Of a DNA stretch of 64,000 nt, positions 59,305 through 64,000 are shown in pieces. Positions within the stretch are counted from its first letter, which is position 1. Every line of letters starts with the position of its first letter. The notes below the pieces were generated by a model, which searched no databases, was not told the origin of the DNA, and saw only the letters and a list, made by a program, of their open reading frames with translations. Source of the DNA: Pareuzebyella sediminis (GTDB lineage: Bacteria > Bacteroidota > Bacteroidia > Flavobacteriales > Flavobacteriaceae); assembly GCF_008367235.1 (NCBI RefSeq), contig NZ_VTZS01000001.1, forward strand, positions 1,426,001 to 1,490,000, given 5' to 3'. The position numbers and the translations under genes are program-made.

Positions 59305-60285
59305 ATGCGCGAGGCCGCTTTCGTAAAACAAAATAAAGACAAATGGGCGGTTTTTGAAAACGCATTGTCAAACAGAACGGAGTTGCCGCCCGATAAATTG
59401 TCCGACCTCTACATTGAAATCACCGATCATTTGAGCTATGCTAAAACGTTCTATGCGGGCAGCAATACGGAGTTCTATCTAAATGGACTAGCTACACAGG
59501 CCCATCAAAAAATTTATAGAACCAAAAAAGAATCTAAGAATCGGATTGTCGGATTTTGGAAAACAGAATTCCCGACTATGTATTTCAACCATCAACGCGA
59601 ATTGTTGATAGCATTTTTGGTATTTGTTTTCTTTACTATGGTAGGTGTATTTTCTGCGGCCAATGAGGGGGATTTTGTCCGTTCGATATTGGGCGACTCC
59701 TATATCAATATGACCTTACAGAATATCGAAAACGATGATCCCATGGCGGTCTACAAAAAAATGGGGGAATTCAATATGTTCTTGGGAATAACCATTAACA
59801 ACATACGTGTGGCATTAATGGCCTTTGCCTATGGAGTTCTCTTGGGAATCGGAACTCTGTTTGTTCTTTTACAAAATGGCATCATGCTGGGAAGTTTTCA
59901 GTATTTTTTTTATGAAAAAGGACTTTTTTGGGAATCGGCGCGTACCATCTGGATTCACGGAACTATAGAAATTTCGGTTATAATTATTGCCGGTAGTGCA
60001 GGCCTCGTACTAGCAAACGGCATGCTTTTTCCAGGTACGTATACCCGATTGGAATCCTTTAAAAGGGGGGTTAAAAATGGTTTGAAAATCTTGGTAAGCA
60101 CTTTACCTTTTTTCGTGATCGCCGGGTTATTGGAAGGTTTTGTAACGCGTCATACCGAAATGCCTGACACTCTGGCAATTTTCATAATTCTGGCCTCTTT
60201 TGTACTAATTTGTTTCTATTACGTTATATATCCGAGACTATTGAACAATCAAAAGGGCCGTCAAAGTGCGAAATCTGAGCTTTGA
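59305..60285 (+). CDS. SpoIIM-like (stage II sporulation protein M) membrane protein
   Basis: 326 aa. Residues about 1-90 are soluble and helical, followed by five or six transmembrane helices with the TINNIRVALMAFAYGVLLG, FYEKGLF and WIHGTIEISVIIIAGSAG motifs of the SpoIIM/DUF95 family. No sporulation is implied; these occur with RDD and MoxR-DUF58 loci in Bacteroidota. First gene of the plus-strand cluster. Confidence 0.88.
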   Translation: MREAAFVKQNKDKWAVFENALSNRTELPPDKLSDLYIEITDHLSYAKTFYAGSNTEFYLNGLATQAHQKIYRTKKESKNRIVGFWKTEFPTMYFNHQRELLIAFLVFVFFTMVGVFSAANEGDFVRSILGDSYINMTLQNIENDDPMAVYKKMGEFNMFLGITINNIRVALMAFAYGVLLGIGTLFVLLQNGIMLGSFQYFFYEKGLFWESARTIWIHGTIEISVIIIAGSAGLVLANGMLFPGTYTRLESFKRGVKNGLKILVSTLPFFVIAGLLEGFVTRHTEMPDTLAIFIILASFVLICFYYVIYPRLLNNQKGRQSAKSEL

Positions 60286-60344
60286 CACTTTAGACCACAA
60301 TAGAATAAAAAGAAAGAGATGGTACGTTCACTTATAATCTGGGC

Positions 60345-61214
60345 ATGAAACAATTTATCGAATTTAAAAGGCAACGTGAACTGGGTGAAATACTATCGGA
60401 CACATTCGGTTTTTTACGAAATGAATTTAAACCGTTTTTCTCGACCTTTTTTAAAATTGTTGGGCCGTATTTGGTCATAATGCTCATATGCTACGCCTTC
60501 TACATGTATCAGTTCGGGAACCTTTTAAATTTCAATGTGGAAAGCTCTAGCAGTGCAGTTAATAGTTTTATTTTACTATTGGTTGGTGGTGCTTTCTTTA
60601 TTTCTATCGTCGCTGCCTATGTGCTCTCCCAAGCTACTACATTGTTCTATATCGAATCATATACTAAAAATAGAGGTCATATCCATTTCAATGAGATAAA
60701 ACACAACGTTTACCAGGCATTTTGGCCCTTCATGGGCCTAGGCATTTTAGTAGGTATTTGCGTGGGCCTTGGATTAATGTTCTGCCTTATACCAGGTATC
60801 TATTTGGCGGTACCCCTAATTCTTTCGTTTGCCATATTGGTTTTCGATAAAAAAGGAGTTTCTGAGGCATTTAGCTATAGCTTTTCCTTAGTCAAAAATC
60901 ATTGGTGGATGACTTTTGCTTCCCTTTTCGTAATATGGATAATCGTGACTGTAGCAGGGTATACCTTTGCGCTTCCATCAACCATTTACACCTATGCAAA
61001 AATGGGTATTCTTTCAGGAGAAATCGATGCCGAAAATTTTAATATGGTAGATCCAGTATCGACCGTTTTAGGAATTGTAAGTACCTTGGCCCAGTTCATA
61101 TTGAATACGATCTCAGTGGTCGCGGGAGCGCTAATTTACTTTGACCTCAACGAAAAAAAGAATTTTACCGGCACCTATGAGCGGATTAATACTCTTGGGG
61201 AGACTAAAGATTGA
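60345..61214 (+). CDS. Polytopic membrane protein, DUF4013-like
   Basis: 289 aa with six or so transmembrane helices. GIYLAVPLILSFAILVFDKK and SFSLVKNHWWMTFASLFVI resemble glycerophosphoryl diester phosphodiesterase membrane-domain and DUF4013-like families. There is no catalytic site. It lies between the SpoIIM-like and DUF4129 genes; function in the cluster is unknown. Confidence 0.7.
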   Translation: MKQFIEFKRQRELGEILSDTFGFLRNEFKPFFSTFFKIVGPYLVIMLICYAFYMYQFGNLLNFNVESSSSAVNSFILLLVGGAFFISIVAAYVLSQATTLFYIESYTKNRGHIHFNEIKHNVYQAFWPFMGLGILVGICVGLGLMFCLIPGIYLAVPLILSFAILVFDKKGVSEAFSYSFSLVKNHWWMTFASLFVIWIIVTVAGYTFALPSTIYTYAKMGILSGEIDAENFNMVDPVSTVLGIVSTLAQFILNTISVVAGALIYFDLNEKKNFTGTYERINTLGETKD

Positions 61215-61218
61215 CGCT

Positions 61219-61959
61219 ATGTCCGGGAAAATGTTGTTTTTATTGTGTTTTTCATTCATGATGATAGCACCAGTTTTCTCACAAAGGGAAGTATCGCTTT
61301 TATACGACTCGGATTCCATAGAAATACAACAAATCGAAGCCAGTTCTTTAGATGAGTATCGAAAAGACGATGCTTTTAACTATGAAATAATTCAGGGGAA
61401 ACCTACCTGGTGGGATGATTTTAAAAGCTGGCTCGGCAACCTGTTCCTACGATTTTTTGAATGGCTTTTCGGCGTAGAAAAAGCAAAGGGCTTTTTGGCA
61501 ATCTTTTTTCGAATCATTCCCTATATATTACTCGGAGTGCTCATCTACCTATTAACGAAATTCTTTTTGAAGGTAAGTACGAGCCCATTGATGAATCGAA
61601 CCGCCAATGATACTTCCGTCCATCTTTCGGAAGAAGAGTATCTCATCAAGAACGAAGACCTGCAGCCATTGATTCAAAAGGCCCTTAAAGATAAAAATTA
61701 CCGATTGGCTATCCGGTTTTATTACTTATACCTGCTACAGCTGATGACAGAGAAGGGGCTGATTCAGTGGGAAATTCAAAAGACGAATTACGACTATCTT
61801 CTTGAATTAGAAAAAACAGCATTGCAACAGCCGTTCGGTCATATTACAAACCTTTACGACCATATATGGTATGGAGACTTTCCGATAAACGAACAGCGCT
61901 ATCTCAACGCAGAAAAGTCTTTTACCGATTTCAAAGCAGTGATCAATGGTAGAAGCTAG
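61219..61959 (+). CDS. DUF4129-domain membrane protein
   Basis: 246 aa from ATG 61219, 4 bp after the previous stop, with a signal peptide (PVFSQ). One more transmembrane helix (about residues 95-117) precedes the DUF4129 domain (residues 150-240: NYRLAIRFYYLYLLQLM, ITNLYDHIWYGDF). This domain family accompanies MoxR/DUF58/transglutaminase clusters. The end overlaps the next gene by 14 bp. The upstream frame to 61141 lies inside the preceding gene and is rejected. Confidence 0.83.
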   Translation: MSGKMLFLLCFSFMMIAPVFSQREVSLLYDSDSIEIQQIEASSLDEYRKDDAFNYEIIQGKPTWWDDFKSWLGNLFLRFFEWLFGVEKAKGFLAIFFRIIPYILLGVLIYLLTKFFLKVSTSPLMNRTANDTSVHLSEEEYLIKNEDLQPLIQKALKDKNYRLAIRFYYLYLLQLMTEKGLIQWEIQKTNYDYLLELEKTALQQPFGHITNLYDHIWYGDFPINEQRYLNAEKSFTDFKAVINGRS

Positions 61960-63169
61960 AAAGGGTATCGGCTATGTCTTTATTGCTTTGACCACCCTGG
62001 CCATAATGTTGCTCTTTCTGTATAATAAACCGAAAGAGGTCAATTGGTTTCCTTCCTACGTTTCAACCCACAAAATCCCATATGGCACCAAGGTTCTTGA
62101 TGATATACTTTTTAAATTGTTTCCCAAAACGCAAGCTGTTTTCGTATCTCCTTTTGAATTCTTGGAAGGCAACACTCAGGTAGAGGGCACCTATTTTTTT
62201 GTCAATGATCGCATAGCTTTTGGAGAGACTGAACTAGAACGTATCTTGAACTGGACCTCAGAGGGCAATTCGCTCTTTATAGCATCGACCTCGTTTGACG
62301 AACAATTGCTGGATACCTTGGGAATTAAAATAGGTAATTTTTATGGGGGCTTTAGGGAAACAAAATCGTATGCCCACCAAATGGTACATCCAAAATTAAG
62401 AAGTGAAGAAGATTATTTTTTCGACAAAGGTGACTATGCCATTGTTGTAGACGAAATAGACACTTTGAAAACGAGCATTATCGCTACCGTAAACATCCCG
62501 TCCCATAAACCATCAGGCAAAAATCCCGCTGTTGACGCCATAAAGAGAAAGTTTGGCCAAGGTGATATTACACTGAGTACTTTTCCCCAAGCCTTCACGA
62601 ATTACTTTATTCTTAAGGAGAATAACAGCAAATATACGGCAGGATTGCTTTCCTACATTGATGTTGACCGCAACCTCTATCTCGACCATTATCATAAATC
62701 GGGAAAGACGACTTATACTAGCCCCATGCACATCTTTCTTAATACGAAAGAATTCAAATGGGCCTATTACCTTGTAGTATTCGGAGCCTTAGTATATGTT
62801 TTCTTTGAAGGAAAGCGTAAACAAAGGGCAGTTCCTGTGGTTAAATCCTTAAAGAACCAAACACTGGCCTTTACCAAAACGATTGCCGACATGTACTACC
62901 AGACAGAGGGTAACGAGAAAGAGATTGCCAAGCTTAAAATTAACCACTTTTTGGAATACATTCGTTCTCGCTTTCGTTTGGGAACTCTCGAGCGAGAGGA
63001 TGATTTTTATCACAATCTAGCCTCCCGCAGCTCGAATACCATTGAAGATGTTAAAAAATTATTCCAGTTTATCGAAAGGATACAGAACCAGGAAAACATT
63101 TCCAATTTCGATCTACAGAAATTGAACAAAGCTATCGAAGCATTTAAAATTAGAACCTATGACAAATAA
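61946..63169 (+). CDS. DUF4350-domain membrane protein
   Basis: 407 aa with an N-terminal helix (about 9-27) and a second one near 275-291, enclosing an extracytoplasmic domain with the DUF4350 features SEGNSLFIASTSFDEQLLDTLG and HKPSGKNPAVDAIKRKFGQGDI. The cytoplasmic tail is helical. It overlaps DUF4129 by 14 bp and moxR by 11 bp, so this is a tight operon. Confidence 0.83.
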   Translation: MVEARKGIGYVFIALTTLAIMLLFLYNKPKEVNWFPSYVSTHKIPYGTKVLDDILFKLFPKTQAVFVSPFEFLEGNTQVEGTYFFVNDRIAFGETELERILNWTSEGNSLFIASTSFDEQLLDTLGIKIGNFYGGFRETKSYAHQMVHPKLRSEEDYFFDKGDYAIVVDEIDTLKTSIIATVNIPSHKPSGKNPAVDAIKRKFGQGDITLSTFPQAFTNYFILKENNSKYTAGLLSYIDVDRNLYLDHYHKSGKTTYTSPMHIFLNTKEFKWAYYLVVFGALVYVFFEGKRKQRAVPVVKSLKNQTLAFTKTIADMYYQTEGNEKEIAKLKINHFLEYIRSRFRLGTLEREDDFYHNLASRSSNTIEDVKKLFQFIERIQNQENISNFDLQKLNKAIEAFKIRTYDK

Positions 63170-64000
63170 CGAAACAGATAATGCTAATCTGAATTTCGAA
63201 AATCGAATTCCCCTTGAAGACCTTCAAACTGCCATTTCAAACATCAAAGCGGAACTTGCCAAGGTAATTATAGGACAAAATTCCTTCATTGAACTATTAA
63301 TCGCTTCACTATTGGTCGATGGGCATGTGCTTATTGAGGGTGTACCTGGTGTAGCTAAAACGATTACGGCCAAGCTATTTGCAAAAACCTTAAAGACCAA
63401 TTTCAACCGCATTCAATTTACGCCCGACCTGATGCCAAGTGATATTCTGGGTACTTCAATTTTTAGTGCAAAAACTTCTGAGTTTGAATATAAAAAAGGT
63501 CCCATATTTTCTAATATCGTACTCATCGACGAAATCAATCGAGCTCCGGCCAAAACACAAGCAGCCTTGTTCGAGACTATGGAGGAACGTCAAATCACGA
63601 TGGACGGTACTACGTATCAAATGGATAGCCCTTTTATGGTTTTGGCCACTCAAAACCCCATAGAACAAGAAGGAACCTACGCCCTGCCCGAAGCGCAATT
63701 AGATCGTTTTTTATTCAAGATAAAAGTAAGTTACCCCAGCCCTGAGGAAGAGGTTCAAATCATTCAATCCCATCATGCTCGTAAGAGCAAGAACCCCGAA
63801 GCCCTTGTTGATCATAGTATAACTCCGGAACAGCTTATAGATTTTAAGGAAAAGATACAGGATATTATTGTCGAAGAAAAAATCATGAAGTATATCGCGG
63901 AAATCATTACGAAAACCCGTAATCATCCCCATCTTTATTTGGGCGGCTCACCTCGGGCATCTATCGCGACCCTGAATGTCTCAAAAGCCTTTGCGGCGAT
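63159..64000 (+). CDS. MoxR-family AAA+ ATPase (partial, runs off the right edge)
   Basis: 280 codons are visible from ATG 63159, which lies 11 bp before the DUF4350 stop. Walker A GVPGVAKT (61-68) and Walker B VLIDEINR (Asp124, Glu125) are intact, followed by ATQNPIEQEGTYALPEAQLDRF, diagnostic for MoxR. MoxR ATPases act as chaperones for metal-cofactor or envelope complexes, usually with a DUF58 protein encoded next. The C-terminal lid is only partly present in the window. Confidence 0.93.
   Translation, partial: MTNNETDNANLNFENRIPLEDLQTAISNIKAELAKVIIGQNSFIELLIASLLVDGHVLIEGVPGVAKTITAKLFAKTLKTNFNRIQFTPDLMPSDILGTSIFSAKTSEFEYKKGPIFSNIVLIDEINRAPAKTQAALFETMEERQITMDGTTYQMDSPFMVLATQNPIEQEGTYALPEAQLDRFLFKIKVSYPSPEEEVQIIQSHHARKSKNPEALVDHSITPEQLIDFKEKIQDIIVEEKIMKYIAEIITKTRNHPHLYLGGSPRASIATLNVSKAFAA

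Noticed and set aside
61141-61218. Extended N-terminus of the DUF4129 protein.
   Set aside because: It is out of frame within the end of the preceding gene; ATG 61219 begins a normal signal peptide 4 bp after that stop.
1-64000. tRNA, rRNA, tmRNA, riboswitch, phage attachment sites or replication origin.
   Set aside because: I read the intergenic stretches and saw no sequence with convincing signatures other than the partial RNase P RNA; a covariance-model search would be needed to exclude small RNAs.

Overview
The window looks like a chromosomal segment of a marine-type flavobacterium (Bacteroidota, Flavobacteriaceae). The evidence is the AT-rich background, several exact TAnnTTTG promoter elements, C-terminal type IX secretion (T9SS) sorting tails, flavobacterial forms of DnaX, Lon, S1, PPK1 and MiaE, GIN-domain and DUF4097-type envelope proteins, and many ATGA-type gene overlaps. 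No tRNA, rRNA, insertion sequence, prophage or CRISPR array was seen. One partial structured RNA, the 5' part of rnpB, opens the window on the minus strand.

Layout. 1-2.0 kb: rnpB and dnaX diverge from a shared promoter region. 2.0-8.8 kb (minus): a complete ebo operon, eboA-B-C-D-E-F, with a TMEM220-like membrane gene coupled to its end. 9-17.3 kb: miaE, then ppk1-sixA-pdxH, then pyrR-pyrB-two small genes-rnz, then an exported alditol-oxidase-like flavoprotein. 17.4-23.2 kb: rpsA, a BON/LysM protein, and lon-cmk. 23.5-38.1 kb: two giant T9SS-exported proteins (1804 and 1854 aa) in the same orientation. One has a galactose-oxidase head. The other has a PQQ sugar-dehydrogenase head, a two-heme-motif region and PA14. 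Both carry Big_2 modules and arrays of fucolectin/discoidin-like and PKD-like modules whose DNA is strikingly GC-rich and contains near-perfect tandem duplications. Between them, on the other strand, lies an ECF sigma / membrane protein / DUF4097 / GIN-domain operon. 38.5-45.1 kb: MFS transporter, M48 lipoprotein, GH31 alpha-glucosidase and glycogen branching enzyme. 45.3-58.5 kb: mostly single housekeeping and envelope genes (collagen-like lipoprotein, msrB, lpd, aroQ, xerD, NDH-2, a second ECF sigma pair, acyltransferase, Nudix, cyclophilin, TRIC channel). 58.5-64 kb: RDD | SpoIIM-like - membrane protein - DUF4129 - DUF4350 - MoxR, running off the right end.

How they work together. The ebo operon is a conserved cassette implicated in moving or processing a small-molecule precursor in scytonemin-producing cyanobacteria; its substrate here is unknown. 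The giant pair may form a cell-surface sugar-oxidation system: a copper-radical oxidase predicted to make H2O2, and a quinoprotein dehydrogenase predicted to feed electrons to hemes, both tethered to similar glycan-binding modules. The GH31/GlgB pair handles alpha-glucans. The terminal MoxR-DUF58-type cluster resembles the widespread Bacteroidota envelope/chaperone locus.

Most notable: (1) a galactose-oxidase homologue with every active-site residue in place; (2) the twin GC-rich module arrays with a 705-bp near-identical tandem duplication; (3) an A10 run in dnaX where either single-base slip gives almost immediate termination, predicting a gamma-like subunit; (4) a 42-codon gene joined to both neighbours by ATGA overlaps; (5) TMEM220 as a coupled seventh gene of the ebo operon.
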